Shown piece by piece: positions 21,390 to 33,354 of a stretch of 64,000 bases of DNA; the stretch's first letter is position 1, and the number at the start of each line of letters is the position of its first letter. The notes beneath the pieces are model-generated. The model did no database searches, had not been told where the DNA came from, and was given only the letters and a program-made list of their open reading frames with translations. The position numbers and the translations under genes were made by a program. Origin of the DNA: Papaver somniferum (Eukaryota > Streptophyta > Magnoliopsida > Ranunculales > Papaveraceae); the NCBI RefSeq assembly GCF_003573695.1, contig NC_039364.1:238184777-238248776 (forward strand), given 5' to 3'.

Positions 21390-23536
21390 TGGTATCTCTC
21401 TAAAAGGACCTACAAACTAATACCGCAAGTGAACGGTGTCGATTGTAGCTTGTGTAAATACGGGTCGAATCCACAGGGACTAGGGTGTGAGTTGAAGTTT
21501 CCTAAACTATTTTCTAAGCTTAACAGAGAACAAATGCAGTGATAAAGAAACAAAGGCAGTGAGCCAAAGGAAGTGAAGATGATTACAGCTACAGATGGTA
21601 GACTAGGAGGATACTAAGGCATTTGATTCCACATCTTGATCCTAAACTAAGGAAGTTCTTATGCAAGCTATGTCTTGTTCTTTCAGGGAAGACTACAATG
21701 AGTGATTTACTAACTAACCTTGCTAACTTACCCCTAGCATCAACTGTCTTCTTACAGCACAGCTGATCACAGGCTTGTTCGCTCAACCAGTTAACTATCA
21801 ATTCTAAGGCAATCTCTATAGTGGATTGAATTCTTAACTATTGACTAGATACACTCCTAGCATCAACTGTCTTCTTACAGCACAACTGATCACAAGTGAG
21901 TTAACCCAAGTAGCAATTCATCAATCCTAAGGCAGTTAAATCATTCCAAGACAATACATTACAGTCCTTCAAATGGACTGATTTCTTAACCACAGTCACA
22001 ACTTCACCCCTAGCATCAGCTGTCTTCTTACAACACATCTGATCACAGGTGAATTAGCTCAAATGGCTAATTATCAGTCCTACTTCAGTTTAAACATCAC
22101 AAGAACAATAACATGTATACTAACTATCCTAGCATGCAATCAAGAGTTTCATCTAAGCCCTAGCAAGTAAATTAGAACATACTAGACATGGTGAACAAAT
22201 ACAATTGAAATTTACAAAATAATTTAAACTAAGAACTAACCCTTGAGGCACTGGCTATTCCAGTCCTCTTGGGTGAAGCACTGGCTAGCCCAGGCATGCC
22301 CCATTACAACACCCAGAGACCCCTATTTATACATACAAGCTATAATCAAAGAATCCCCAAATCAGTACCACATCAGCAAAATTAGGGTTTGCTGAAAAAT
22401 ACAATTAAAATCAAAATTGGCTAACCTAATCTACTGATAACAACCCTACTACGTGATCCATACTTCAATTTAGACATACAATCGATTTCCCCAAAAAATC
22501 CCCAATGTCAGAAAAATTAGGGTTTGATAAAAAAATCTTACCTAATCTCTGAAAATGATTATGACTCTTCACCCATGCCTCTATTCCTCTTCCTGCGTCT
22601 TCTCTTGTTTTTCCCATGCCCTAATTGCTTTTCTAGCTCATCTATTTCACCAACCCCTAACCTAGGGTTCCTGTGAGAGGAAAAGATCGAGTAATTGATG
22701 TTATAGAAAGCTAGAGGAGTAGGGGAAGAGTGGGTTTCAGTTGGTAGGAGTCATGATGTCTTTGGTGAGAGTTGTGGTGGTGGCAGAGGCGGACATGGTA
22801 GTGGTTGAGGCGGACATGGATGTTGCAGAAAGAAGAGGGGAAGAAGAAGGAAAGAGAAGGTCGATGGCGTTATAGCTTAGGGTATGTTTGTTTGGGTGTA
22901 ATAGACCTAGGTGTTAGGGTGTGTGTCGGGAACATCAAGATTTGATGTCTTGCGAATATGAGCCGTGGGATAATATCTTCTGGAACGGATCTAACGGCGA
23001 TATGGAGACAGATCATGAGCGACCGTTGGATGCAAAAATACAACGAAACTGACGGCTCAAGATCGAGTAAGGTGCTGTGGTGTTAAACAGGAGCTTCAGA
23101 CTTTGATGTACTGGCGATGCTGCGACCGTAGGATGCTGAGATGATCCAATCTGACGGCTAGAAAGGGGAACGGGTATGGATATAGGAAATTGATTTGGGT
23201 GAGGATTTTGGGACTTGGGTATGCCAAGCCCATATCTTCTTTAAGAACAATTCTTCCTCTTCAAGCCCACTTCTAGCCTTTTGGTCTTGTGCACAACATT
23301 CTTCGCAGCTTCCTTGTGTGATTCCTCTTGGCTTCCACCACTTTTCTGCTCTTTTTGCTCCACAATTCATCCAAGCTTTATTTAGTACCTAAAAATACAA
23401 AATTAATTAATAAAAATATTTATTCTTGAAAACAATGAAAATACAGAATATGGGATAAAATGTAGAATTAATGCACAAAAGATGAGTTAAATGCCAAGAA
23501 AAATATATACAAATATGCACTTTTTAGCACTCATCA
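21390..23536 (-). mobile_element. Solo LTR (2147 bp) of a relative of the region 1 element, minus strand, TSD GAAAC
   Basis: The left copy of this sequence reads straight through at 13941, but here it is interrupted by a segment with GAAAC at 21385-21389 and 23537-23541. On the minus strand it starts TGATGAGTGCTAAAAAGTGC and ends ...GATACCA, so it has TG...CA ends. Its last 100 bp match the LTR end of the region 1 array (ACTTGCGGTATT, GACCCGTA). Internal regions are absent, so it is a solo LTR left by LTR-LTR recombination. Short ORFs inside are not coding. Confidence 0.9.
22323..22331 (-). promoter_or_regulatory. TATA box of the solo LTR
   Basis: Minus strand TATAAATAG followed by GGGTCTCTGGGTGTTG, aligned with the TATAAAAG of the region 1 LTRs. 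Confidence 0.55.
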
Positions 23537-23790
23537 GAAACCAAAATAGGTTGGCTTGAATTGCATGGGCGTCTATGGAAGCAAAGGGATTGGCTGGATG
23601 CGTAAGCGAGTAAAACTGTCTACGAACACGAGCTTTGGCGGGATGAGAAAAAAGGTGGCCACAACTATGAACCTTGTCTGAGTACAATCACGATCCTTGA
23701 CAGGGAGGAGTGCGGTGGATACGGGCACAAACCTTGGAAGGAAGGAGTGGCATTGAAGTGGCTTTGGCTCCTGGAGATGACACTGAAGCG

Positions 23791-24176
23791 GCTCCTGGAG
23801 CGAAATTTGAAGCGGCTTCTGGAGCGAACGTTGAAGCGGCTTATGGAGAGAACGTTGAAGCGGCTGGTAGAACGAACGTTGAAACGGTTTGTGGAGCGAA
23901 CGCTGAAGCGGCTGCTGAAGCGAACTTTGAAACGGCTTCTGAAGCGAACGTTGAAGCGGTTTCTGAAGCCAACGTTGAAGCGGTTTCTGAAGCGAACGTT
24001 GAAGCGATTTCTGGAGCGAACGTTGAAGCGGCTTCTGGAGCGAACGTTGAAGCGGCTGCTGAAGCGAACGTTGAAACGACTTCTGAAGCGAACATTGAAG
24101 CGTCTGGTGTAGCGAACGTTGAAACGGTTTCTGGAGCGAACGTTGAAGGGGCTCTTGGAGGGAATGTTGAAGGGGC
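23791..24176 (-). repeat. 24-bp minisatellite (about 16 units), right unit
   Basis: Same repeat as 14196-14605, with a different order of unit variants and about one unit fewer. Both strands are again open (186 codons on +, 196 on -), consistent with frame-neutral expansion and contraction. Confidence 0.85.
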
Positions 24177-24345
24177 TCAAATTGTGCTCGTTGGCAAGTC
24201 GTGTTTTCTCCTCATGGGAAAGAATACGTTTCTTCTGTTTGATTTTCCTTTCCAACTCTCAGAATCTTGACGGTTACAATGTTGAAGTCGGAGGCAGCGT
24301 CAATCAGCATGCTGTCAAACTCGACATTCTACGAGTGAGAAGTGG

Positions 24346-25059
24346 TTAGGAGTCCCCGATTTTATATATCAATCGTGTTTTCCAGGAGGGGTTGGGGTTT
24401 GGGAACGGCTTCCCTGGCTGGAAACAGCTGCTTTCGATTTTGTGGACGGAGTCCCTAAAAATCATTGCAGCTCCTGACGGGAAGAGGGTCTCTGTGAACT
24501 CGGGAGAATTGCTGATTTTCTTTGCCTCAATTTTGGAGAAGTCATTCCTTATCCTCACTTTGATGAAATTGGATTGTTGATTCCTCTCCAACGGACGTTC
24601 ACGAGCAAAACGAGCCTCTTCATTTATAAAGGTGCGTCCTGTTGAGGTACTGACGCCGGGAGAATTAAAAGTGCTCCTCATTGGCTCTGGTTGGCGTGGT
24701 TCCTGCGGTAGCCGCTCCGTTAGCGTCTTGAGGAAAGTGAGCACCTTCTTCTGAGTTGACGCCATGTCTGTCCGAGCCTTAGAAAGAACTTCCTGTCTTT
24801 CCATCAAATCAACAATGGTAATAGGAGGTTGGCTTCCTCTGGTTCCTCCAGTTTCTCGTCCCGATGGTGGAGCGGTGGCAGCTCTGGATCTGGTGATCGG
24901 AGGTGTAACTCCTGAGGGAACGTTTCCTGCGCCTCTGGTGGTGTTGGTCATGCTGAGACGTGGTAAATTGATGCCACTGGAAGGGACGTTGATACCAAGG
25001 ACGTTCTCAGCGCTGGTGGCATCTGGGCTTGTTATTGATCCAGATCTAAGCTCTACCAT
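24346..25059 (-). CDS. Gag-position ORF, intact (237 aa)
   Basis: An ATG at 25059 opens a frame with the N-terminus MVELRSGS, a start typical of Gag in plant Ty3/gypsy elements, 74 nt after the PBS-like site on the minus strand. A Ser/Thr/Pro-rich first half (1-85) is followed by a helix-prone stretch (about 86-120) and a charged region with RNDFSKIEAKK. It stops before the minisatellite. I see no zinc knuckle and no Retrotrans_gag signature, so the family is unknown. The left unit has a broken copy (14775-15481). This copy may also be non-functional, because nothing downstream on the strand is recognisable. Confidence 0.5.
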   Translation of the reverse strand: MVELRSGSITSPDATSAENVLGINVPSSGINLPRLSMTNTTRGAGNVPSGVTPPITRSRAATAPPSGRETGGTRGSQPPITIVDLMERQEVLSKARTDMASTQKKVLTFLKTLTERLPQEPRQPEPMRSTFNSPGVSTSTGRTFINEEARFARERPLERNQQSNFIKVRIRNDFSKIEAKKISNSPEFTETLFPSGAAMIFRDSVHKIESSCFQPGKPFPNPNPSWKTRLIYKIGDS

Positions 25060-25132
25060 CTTGAAATAGGAATTGAAAAAATGAAATTAAAAATTGAAAA
25101 TTGAAAATTGATATTGCAATCGAGAGATTAAT

Positions 25133-25150
25133 CTCCTTTTGTGGTCGCCA
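25133..25150 (-). other. Primer-binding-site-like sequence (right unit)
   Basis: Minus strand TGGCGACCACAAAAGGAG, 2 nt from the LTR end. It differs from 15541-15558 in the middle (CAAAAGG versus CAGTGGG). Confidence 0.45.
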
Positions 25151-25152
25151 AT

Positions 25153-25280
25153 TGTTTGTGGGTGAAAACTGTTTCTACTGATTTTGGTAATTTTGGGTGT
25201 GTGGATGAGAAACGAATCTAAATCCTAAACAATGCACTGCACGGGAGTACTTTTGATTCGAGAGGTCAATCTGTACAATC
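25153..25280 (-). repeat. LTR-like block, right copy, first part
   Basis: TGTTTGTGGGTGAAAACTG and following bases match 16035 onward. Homology stops at 25280, where the Athila-like element begins; it resumes at 28718. Confidence 0.6.
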
Positions 25281-26103
25281 CTCTGCTTAGAAGAATTGTT
25301 TTCTGGGGTCCCCTATTACTTTCCCATTGTTGGGTCTTTTCGGCGATTTCATGCAAATATGTCTTCGCATCATCAACTGTTTGGTTTTCAAACCCACTTG
25401 TACACAAAGATTCTACTGTGGTTGTAGTGAGATAATCTAAACCCTCATAAAGGATCTGAACTAACCTAACCTTTTCTAAACCATGATGAGGACATTGGTC
25501 TAATAGATCATTGAACCTTTCCAAATACCTTTACAAGGATTCTCCCTCCTGTTGAGAAAATGTGCAGATTTGCGTCCTAATAGACGATGTTTTGTGCCTA
25601 GGGAAAAACTTGTTCAAAAATGCAGATGTAAGTTTTTCATATGTTTCAATTGATCCGGAAGCCAAACTATATAGCCACGATTTGGCTTTATCTTTCAAGG
25701 AAAAGGGGAATAACCTGAGTTTCAAAGCATCATCATCAAGGTTTCTAATTTTTAGGGTACTACAAATTTCCTCAAAGTCCCTAACATGGAAATAGGGGTT
25801 TTCATTTTCTTTCCCTAAAAATATTGGGAGCAACTGTACGGTTCCAGGCTTAAGTTCATAATTTGCTTCAGTTTCAGATAACCTGATACACGAGGGACGA
25901 GTAGTCCTAGTAGGGTTCAACAAAGCTTTCAAAGTTGCCATTTCTGGCACTATTGGAATATCAGGGATTTTCTCCTCAAACAGACGTTCAAAAACGGAAT
26001 CTTCAAGAATCGGGCTTTCTAAATTGAGGTAATCGAGACGCTTAGAACTACTAGGTTTCTCTTTTTAAAATATACCAAGGGCGTCTCTTTTACGTTCAGG
26101 CAT
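25281..26103 (-). pseudogene. Athila-type gag pseudogene (Retrotrans_gag), truncated
   Basis: Minus-strand translation gives the classic plant Athila Gag order: LLNPTRTTRPSC, then PGTVQLLPIFLGKENENPY, LFPFSLKDKAKSWLYSL, FLNKFFPRHKT, FSQQEGESL, then ERFNDLLDQCPHHG. This is the capsid domain that assembles the particle. The ATG is at 26103 (MPERKRDALGIF) but a TAA follows at codon 13. A second TAA after GESL (near 25,530) is probably a single-base change. The frame is cut at 25281 soon after NRGPQKTI, so the nucleocapsid and all of pol are absent. Confidence 0.9.
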
Positions 26104-27179
26104 GCAAAAGAATAAGGAAGGGGATTCTATTCAATCACAAAGCAAGGCTGACTCAACCAAATCAAAACTATTGATTTCTAGCAAACAAAAAGCATGATGG
26201 CTCCACTTAGATTGTTTCTAGACCAGCTTATATTCTTTCAAAAAGGAACTCGTTACAATATGAGCAAACCCCTCTAGAATCAATCCGAGTCAAAGTAAGT
26301 TGAATAGAGGCGAGGGAAGCTCGATGGAGCTTTGATACCCAAGGCCTCACCGGTATTACAAGGCGGCGCAGTCACGCATTCAACTCACAGAAACCATCAT
26401 GAACTTCGAAGTATGCTCAAAAGAGTAACCAATGTTTTTCGAACGACTTTTCTATTAAGCTCATTACCCTATAGGTCTCGTTCTAGTCAAAATTTTAAGC
26501 TTAGGTTTGCGTTTGGTTTCGTTTTCCTAAGGCGGGCAAGAAGAGAACGGTGATGAAATTCGAACCCTTATCTTGTATGGACAGTCCTTGCCATTTACTA
26601 GGAAATTAAAGAAGTCGTTTTCAAGTCCTCGGCATATATGCAACCGAAGGAATACAGTAAACCCGCTGACAGGAGATTCGCGGGTGTTTAGAATCTTACC
26701 TCCCGTTCCAGACGGGGGATGAATCAGTTGTAGTCGACTCGGGCCACGACTCCTATGTCATGTACGAACCCGAGGGGCCGAGGAAATATCGTAATCGTCG
26801 TCCTTCTCTGCACATAGTTTATATTTAAACTACCCTTCCGTAGGGTTTAAAATAATGTCCCAAAGTTTAAAATCCAAAGTGTCCAAAAAGAAAAGAAAAT
26901 TTACAAAAATTAAAAATAAACCCTAATACAGTTTTTTCTAAAAAAGGAAGAAATAAACAAAATCCTAAAAATTAAACAAAAATAAAATTATCTTCTTTTC
27001 AGTTCTTTTCGCTTTGTCTCTTGTTTCAATCCCCAATGTCTTTAGTCTCCAATTTCTTTTTGATTCAAAACCTGCAATAAATAGACAAATACCCAAAAAC
27101 GTAAAATAGAACAAGAAGAATAAAACTAAAAACAAAAATAAAACCTATAATAAATCTAAAACCCTAACCTAAACACAAA
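26104..27179 (-). other. Leader between PBS and gag of the Athila-like element
   Basis: About 1.1 kb of A/T-rich non-coding sequence. No frame is supported. Confidence 0.55.
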
Positions 27180-27197
27180 TCCGCGTCGGCGGCGCCA
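27180..27197 (-). other. Primer-binding site of the Athila-like element
   Basis: Minus strand TGGCGCCGCCGACGCGGA, a diverged version of the tRNA-Asp-type PBS, 5 nt after the LTR end ...CTACATCA. Confidence 0.75.
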
Positions 27198-27202
27198 AAA
27201 AT

Positions 27203-28717
27203 TGATGTAGTATTTCAAGTGGTAGTAAAGTTGTCGTTCACTCAGACTTGTGAAGATTCGATTTTAGATTCAAACTGAATAGAAAACTTAAGAAGTTGTT
27301 GTTATCAAGATTATAAAAAGCACCGAGACTCAGGATTCCACCATTGACCAATTAAGTGATTTAATCTAATCAATATTCATGCAATTCTTTGCGTTTAAAG
27401 TGATTCTAATATATTGCCTCTAGTAAATTTTTGAAGTAACAATTGTATACATCAAGCATGAAACATCAAAAGTCTTAAACTAAGAATGCTCCATCAAAAC
27501 GGATCACAATCATTCAATAAAAATCAATTTTCCAATATTAGTTCCATGCAAATAATCATAAAAGAAATTGCAAGAATTAATTAAAATAGAAATATACCAC
27601 TTTTAATGGAACAATGGCTTCCTCCGTCGCCTCGGCTAAGGGGTTTAGCTCCTCATATTATTCACATACTCAAAATAGGTTTTCATAGCTCAAAAGGGTG
27701 AAAAACAAGAGAAAACTAGTTAAGCAGACAGTTTGCAACGGTTTATGGACGTTACAAACTGACTGTTACAGAGAACTGTTGCAATAAACTGTTACAGGAA
27801 ACGACAGAAGGCGTATGTTGTAGAATAAAAGACTGTCCCGAGGAGTCTAATGTTCTTCGTGTTCTTCCTTCTACACCAGCAGAACTCGATTTCCTGCAAC
27901 TCCTCCTGTTGATCTCTTTCATGTTCTAAACTTCCCCTAACTTCTCCTAAACTTGCCTCCCATTATTTGGGACTCGAGCACGCCTTTTATACACATCCAA
28001 ACCCTCTATAACCCGATTAATTCTCTGTTTTCCTTCCGTGCAAGTCACGGCAATAATTTCTTCCCAAAATTGTTTCACGCGTTTCTGAGCTTTCAAACTT
28101 ATCTCAACCTCTTCCTTAGATATATATGTATCTTTGGGAAGGATATACCTCTTTTAATATCCCTAGAACTCCCAAAAATAGCTCCAACAGCAAACCGTGT
28201 ATAACTTGACTTCTATTTCTTTTTCCGGCTATTCTAGCCAATTTGGGTTCAAACAAAAGACTTCACCAGGCCTGTTTAGGCCTAGGGAGTAAACCAAATC
28301 AATTTCAGCCATTGAATCGCTCGGGAACTCGATCAAATCATCACCCAAAAATCATGCAGACGTGATGAATATTTTCCCGCCAAAATTTTTTATTTGAATT
28401 TGGGAAGAAAGTGACCTCCCCCTTATCTGTGGCTGGTCTCCCTTTAGAAGCTGCCTGGAAATGGGTGTTGTGGACAAATTTGGGTGCTGAGGATAAATTT
28501 GGGCTATACATATCCTAGGTGTTCCTTAGCCAATTCTGGGGTCTGTTTAGCAACTGTCCTCCGGGATTCTCCGCGCAACTTTTTGAGCCGATTTTTCCAC
28601 ACATGTTTATTTCTCCAAAAACACCTACAAAAACATAAAATAACCAAATTAATACAAAATCGAGCACTATCAATATATACAATTGAGATCAAAATAGACA
28701 CATAAATGCGTCTATCA
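27203..28717 (-). repeat. 5' LTR of the Athila-like element (1515 bp)
   Basis: On the minus strand it starts TGATAGACGCATTTATGTGT and ends ...ACTACATCA. The + right end at 28717 is fixed because the duplicated host sequence resumes at 28718 (GTGGATCC). Confidence 0.85.
27984..27991 (-). promoter_or_regulatory. TATA box of the Athila-like LTR
   Basis: Minus strand TATAAAAG followed by GCGTGCTCGAG, centrally placed in the LTR. Confidence 0.5.
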
Positions 28718-30867
28718 GTGGATCCGTTTACACCCGTTACTTCTTGCCGCCACTAATTGTCCCGCTTCATGACACTTTCTTATAACGGGCGTATTGCGGG
28801 CTGCACGCTGTAAACCTCCAGACCAATACACTGATGAGTATCCCCCAGTTTGTGACATGTTTGATGTCTCGAGTGTTTTCGTGGAAAACGTGTAGCATGT
28901 GATGTTATTAGGCACGTCTTGGCTGGTCGCCTAAAACGTGCCACAAGTCCGTCAGTTTGGTGGCGAACTTGGATGGCTGAGATTGCATCTCATGAGGAAG
29001 GGTAGTCGTTGATTATGGTCATATATTATTGTATAGCAAAGTGGCGCCATTGGCATAGTGGCGTCTAGCGTAGCCATAGCATAAAGGCATGCCAGTGGCG
29101 TAGCCGTGGCATCTGTTTTGGCATATTGGTGTTAGACCCAAATATTGCTCTGGCAACATTGGCCCTGTTGCTAAGTTAAACTTAAGGCCTTAGGAGAATC
29201 ACTTAACCTAGTTGACATTGCGACTTTAGCTAAACTAGGGTTTGGCGTATCGAAACCTTAATTAGCACGTGCGTTGCGGCACGGTGGTGTGGCTGACATA
29301 GCTGGCGCATGCCAGTGGCACAATAATGCAAGTAGCGCCTGGTGTAGCCATGGCCGCTAGATTTTGGCCCATTGGTGTTAGACCTGAAATGTGGCGTGGA
29401 GACATTGGCCTTGTTACCACATCAATCTCAATGCTCTGGGGAACGTTACTTGGCTTGTTTGGCATAACAACTTTTCCTAAATTAGGGTTTGGCATGTTGA
29501 AACCCTAATTAGTGTGTGTGGCATGCGGACGCGGCATGACGACACTTTTTGTGCAAACGGTGCCATACCTGTGCCAAAGGAGCTATAACAAGGCTATGGT
29601 GTGGAAACAGCCACAGGAGTAAGGATTGTCGTGGGTGGCTATGATATGGCGCCATTCCTAGGGCTTCCTGGGACCCACACGGCATGTGGCATGTTGTGGG
29701 GTCGAAGTGGCATAATTTGTGCCACGACTGGAAATTAGGTCTTTGGTTAGTGTAGAGTCGTGCTTCTGACTAGAAAACCCTAATTTAAGCTGATCACGGT
29801 GTTGGCCACGAACATGAGGTAGGTTAGCACGCAGGGCGCTATTTATGGCATGTTGCCACAAAGTGGCATGTTAGCAAGCCGCTCATCTCATTGGCGCAAC
29901 ATGGCACGTTTGGCATGTTGGCGCGGTTTTTGGAAAGCCAATTGGCTTCGTGACCATCTGGCGCAGTTTCCCCTTTTTAACACTTTGGAAAGTTTAGAGC
30001 AACCTGATTGGTCAGAAAAGAGGGTCGGCCAAGCATGGGTGTGGATACACTTCTGGTGTGAGTGTGGCAGCTTTAGAGCGACCTGATTGGTCGATAAGAA
30101 ATGGGGCCGGCAAGCATGGGAACAACCACAACTTATGTGAGTGTGGCGAGTTTAAGGCGACATGATTGGTCGAGGGAAATAGGGCCGGTTTAGGATGGGG
30201 CGTGGCTGATGGCAAATGGCGCCGGCTGGCTTAAGGCATGGCCATGCCTCTCTTTGCTGCTCCTCCTATCATGCGGATCCTTGTTTTCTGATTCTGGGAA
30301 TCATTTTGCACCTACTAATCCATGGAAGATTAATCACCTAGTTTTCCTAGGCTTAATTTCGACAAGCAAGGTCTGATATACTACCCAAGGCGCAAAACCC
30401 TAACTTTTGCAAATTAGTCAGGGTAATTGATTGAATTTTATGTGTTGACGCAGAGTTCTTTTAAGTTCATTTCCAGAGAGCATCATGCTTTCTGATTAAA
30501 TACCTTATGCAAAGACCTTATCCTTGAAACATGGAAATTCGTGCTACTCTGCTGCGAGTGAACACAAATTGTCATGCAATATCAACATTAAGGGTTCAAC
30601 CGGGGAACATATCACAAAAAGCATTCAAAGAAACTTATATTAAGTGAATATAGGCAAGGTGCCAAAATTTACAGAATATCTGGGATTGTTGCTACATGCA
30701 CCATTCTGGGTAAATTTCATAAGAAAATATTGAGTTGATCAATGAATGTGTCAGTGAAAAGCTTGAACACTCATCACTTTTACATGGATCTGTCTCTTTG
30801 CACAGTGACGGCCTATTAAATGCAGGGTTTTACAATTTTAGCCCTGAACTAAAAGCCACCATCAACA
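28718..30867 (-). repeat. LTR-like block, right copy, continuation
   Basis: It matches 16541-18989, including the GGCATGCC/GTGGCGTAGCC-rich part. The match ends at ATCAACA where the LINE poly(A) tail begins. No gene is seen. Confidence 0.6.
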
Positions 30868-31046
30868 CACCAGTTTTTTTTTTGTTGATGGAAAGATTAA
30901 ATTAAATTAACTAGCAAATATAGTACAATAAATTTACAATTTCATTTTTATCAACTGCATTGAAGTAAATATTATATTTTTGAATTTTGTGCTGCAAATG
31001 TGTAGACTTATGTTGAAGACTTTTTATTCTCGCTTCCTTAGATTTT

Positions 31047-32170
31047 TTACTCTTGCTTCCTTTGGTCCGTAACAGAGTTATGTTTTTTATTTATGTATTT
31101 CACCTGAGCTTGGGGTAATTCTCGCATGATTGTCTTGACTTCTTGTAAAGTGTTTTCCGATGTCCAAGGGGCTTCTGTACTTACCTTATTGATGTTGTCT
31201 GCGAAAAATTTGTAGTCGGTAACTAAGGGAAACACTTGACAAAATGTTCCCCTTTAACCAAGTGGCTACCTTTATGAAGGATTTTGTTTCCGCATGAAAA
31301 GATGAAGTAGCCCACTCTGAACCCGCAGATATAAGCATGAAAGTCTCATGATCCACCGAGAACAGTAAAGAGGCATAACCCATAGAAGAATCTTCTTTTA
31401 TATATGATGCATCAATTTTCAGATTATCCAATATCTGTTTATGTCGAACAAACTATTCTTAACTAAAGTCAATTTCTTTTAGGTAATTTCCTTTTTGCCA
31501 ACTTTAGAAGGAGCATAGTTCTGGTATCAATTAATCTCATCCATTAATTTTATTGGATAAGGATTGATTTTTTTGAAAACTAACTAGCATCTATGTTTCC
31601 AGATAAACCATAGGATTGTTGCTATCTTTTCCAAAAATTGTGTCAAATTAGGGTTTGATAACCAACATGTAATCCAATCATTAATCGATATTAATTGTGC
31701 TACTCTTTGTATTAATGGCTTCTAAAGATAAACCGAACCATATTGCTCGGACAAGATCTGAAAAGATGTTGTTCGGTTTCCTATTCCAGAGAATTGCACA
31801 TCTGACAATGAAGGTCTATAGCTAAATTATGGGCACCAAGCCTGGAAGAGGTGGGGAGCGTTTTTTGCGGTAATTTCCACATAAATAATCTTATTCCTGG
31901 GATAAATTGTATTTTCCAAAAAAAAAAATCCAAGGAAAGTCCGTTAAGTTATCATTTTCTCGATCTTGGTAGACTAAAAAGCTGTAGATATTCTTTGTTG
32001 TGAAATTTCCTGAATGATGATACTTCCATTTGATTTTGACTTGTTCTTGTCTTTTCGGCGTTGTTGCTTGAATTTTTTCTCCGATGTCTGGATCAAAGTA
32101 TTCATCCAGTTTTTCTTGATCCCAAGTATTATCTTCTTTTATCATCTCCTGGACCAGTTTTGGTGTCGAT
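31047..32170 (-). pseudogene. LINE ORF2 3' remnant (zf-RVT end and RNase H-like domain)
   Basis: Minus-strand pieces read WKYHHSGNFTTKNIYSFLV (start of the zinc-binding end of LINE reverse transcriptase), then LKIDASYIKED and AGSEWATSSFHAETKSF (RNase H-like strand and Glu-containing helix), then FFADNINK. They lie in separate frames with stops between, so the piece cannot make a protein. It is the C-terminal part of ORF2 only. Confidence 0.75.
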
Positions 32171-32420
32171 TCTTGTATATTGGTTGGTTGGGTAATTATA
32201 TCAGCATTTGGTATCTACTGGTCCTCCCAAATTTTTGCAGAAGCTCCATTTTTTACTTGTCAGACAAATTACCCTTATTGGTTAGGTTAAAACCTTTTTG
32301 TAAACTCGTCCAGATCCAGGATAGACAAGAAGTTCTAGAAGATTCTAGAGTTGGGAGTTTGAGAAGTATTTAGCTATTAGGATTTGGATCCAAAGTTGAT
32401 CACGATTTGTGATTAGCCTA

Positions 32421-33313
32421 CTAGCCAGTTGAGGTAGTACTAGCCGCTTCCATAACTTGTTCAGATCTTTTATCCATACTCATTTTAATACCTTCCTGGT
32501 TCTGATCCAAAAAAGGTGTTTCCTTTCTATTGTTTGATCTCCTTTTCTTGTTCTTCTTTTGGATCTCATCGGAAACACTAGCAATCAAAATCTCATTAGT
32601 TGTATCTTCTTTGATTGATCTACATTCTGAGACCAAATGTCCCACGATTTTGCAATGAGAGCAAAATTTAGGGACTTTAGGGATCTCAACGACTTGCCAA
32701 AATCCTTCCTTTCTATCATTTTCATAGTCTCCCATACAAACAAGGTCTCGAATCTTCTTTGCGAAACCAACTTCAACTAAAACACTTGTAAAAAAGAAAA
32801 AATCCATTGACAGAGAGTTGTTGTCTACTTGCATAGGATTGCTGAAACCTTTAGTCATTTCCAACAAGTTATCCTCTGTCCAATACTCCAAGCTGATCCC
32901 CGAAAATTTAATCCAAATCTTAGCTAGCGAAGTTCTCTGATTTTCGGGTTCAATTTCGGTTCCCAGTCTCTTACTTGCAATGTCTGATTCGCTAGTTTCC
33001 AAGAATCTCCTACCCAGATTTTAGTCTTGGCTTTTTCATTATCTAAATTTATAACAAAAAATCCCCTTCCAATTAGGATCAGCTTGATTTTACCTTCAAC
33101 ATTCTCTTGATTAATCAATTGAACTCTAGCTTCTTCAAGCTTGATCCTTTTCAAATCAAGTCTACCAATGAGACTAAATTTCCATTGAGAAAGACATTTG
33201 ATATACATATTATTAGTAAGAGTGATAGATGGAAATTCCCCTTTGAGATATGAAGAGGGAAGAGCATTTAAATGAGCAGTGGAAACAACCCTTTTAGAGA
33301 TGGGGTTTTCCAT
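32421..33313 (-). pseudogene. LINE ORF1 with DUF4283-like and CCHC zinc-knuckle domains, frameshifted
   Basis: An ATG at 33313 (MENPISKRV) opens a DUF4283-type region (WKFSLIGRLDLKRI, then GRGFFVINLDNEKAK and VGDSWKL). After a frameshift near 32,930 the second half continues with TSLAKIWIKFSGISLEYW, QVVEIPKVPKFC and the knuckle CSHCKIVGHLVSEC (CX2CX4HX4C). ORF1 of plant L1 LINEs binds element RNA. The single frameshift and the missing ORF2 core make the copy dead. Confidence 0.85.
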
Positions 33314-33354
33314 TATCAAACCTTCAGGACCACTCTTGGCTTGAGGAGGTAGCC

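Larger units (their letters stand above)
20374..25150 (-). other. Internal region of the right unit (family 2)
   Basis: It corresponds to 12933-15558. It starts ATGGCATGGCCGAATATGTG, matching 12933 exactly at the insertion point of the region 1 array, and so preserves the empty site. It contains a solo LTR insertion, the minisatellite and the intact gag-position ORF; the rest is non-coding. Confidence 0.6.
25281..28717 (-). mobile_element. Truncated Athila-like Ty3/gypsy element (5' LTR, PBS, partial gag), minus strand
   Basis: Compared with 16165-16540 of the left copy, this segment replaces about 375 bp of the host LTR. On the minus strand it reads LTR (28717-27203), PBS (27197-27180), untranslated leader and gag (26103-25281), then stops abruptly. 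The pol half, the 3' LTR and the target duplication are missing. Removal of host sequence at the junction suggests a deletion after insertion. Confidence 0.85.
12933..30867 (-). mobile_element. Second LTR-retrotransposon family, minus strand, tandem internal-LTR-internal-LTR
   Basis: Segment 12933-18989 and segment 20374-30867 are direct duplicates once later insertions are removed. On the minus strand each shows an LTR-like block ending ...CCCACAAACA, a PBS-like site 2 nt beyond it, a gag-position ORF beginning MVELR, a minisatellite and a non-coding stretch. No pol frame is recognisable, so it looks like a large non-autonomous element. The left unit is cut on its left side by the array of region 1, and the right LTR is cut by a LINE. 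The LTR-like block is unusually long (more than 3 kb). I infer LTR status from the PBS and duplication; both LTR outer ends are unseen. Confidence 0.65.
30868..33354 (-). mobile_element. Decayed L1-type LINE with a large internal deletion, minus strand
   Basis: The + strand starts with 10 T (30874-30883), the poly(A) tail read from the other strand. Going right come an RNase H-like tail, a zf-RVT-like end of ORF2 and then ORF1. The endonuclease and reverse transcriptase core of ORF2 is missing, because only about 270 bp separate the end of ORF1 from the zf-RVT part. No exact target duplication was found. Confidence 0.8.
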
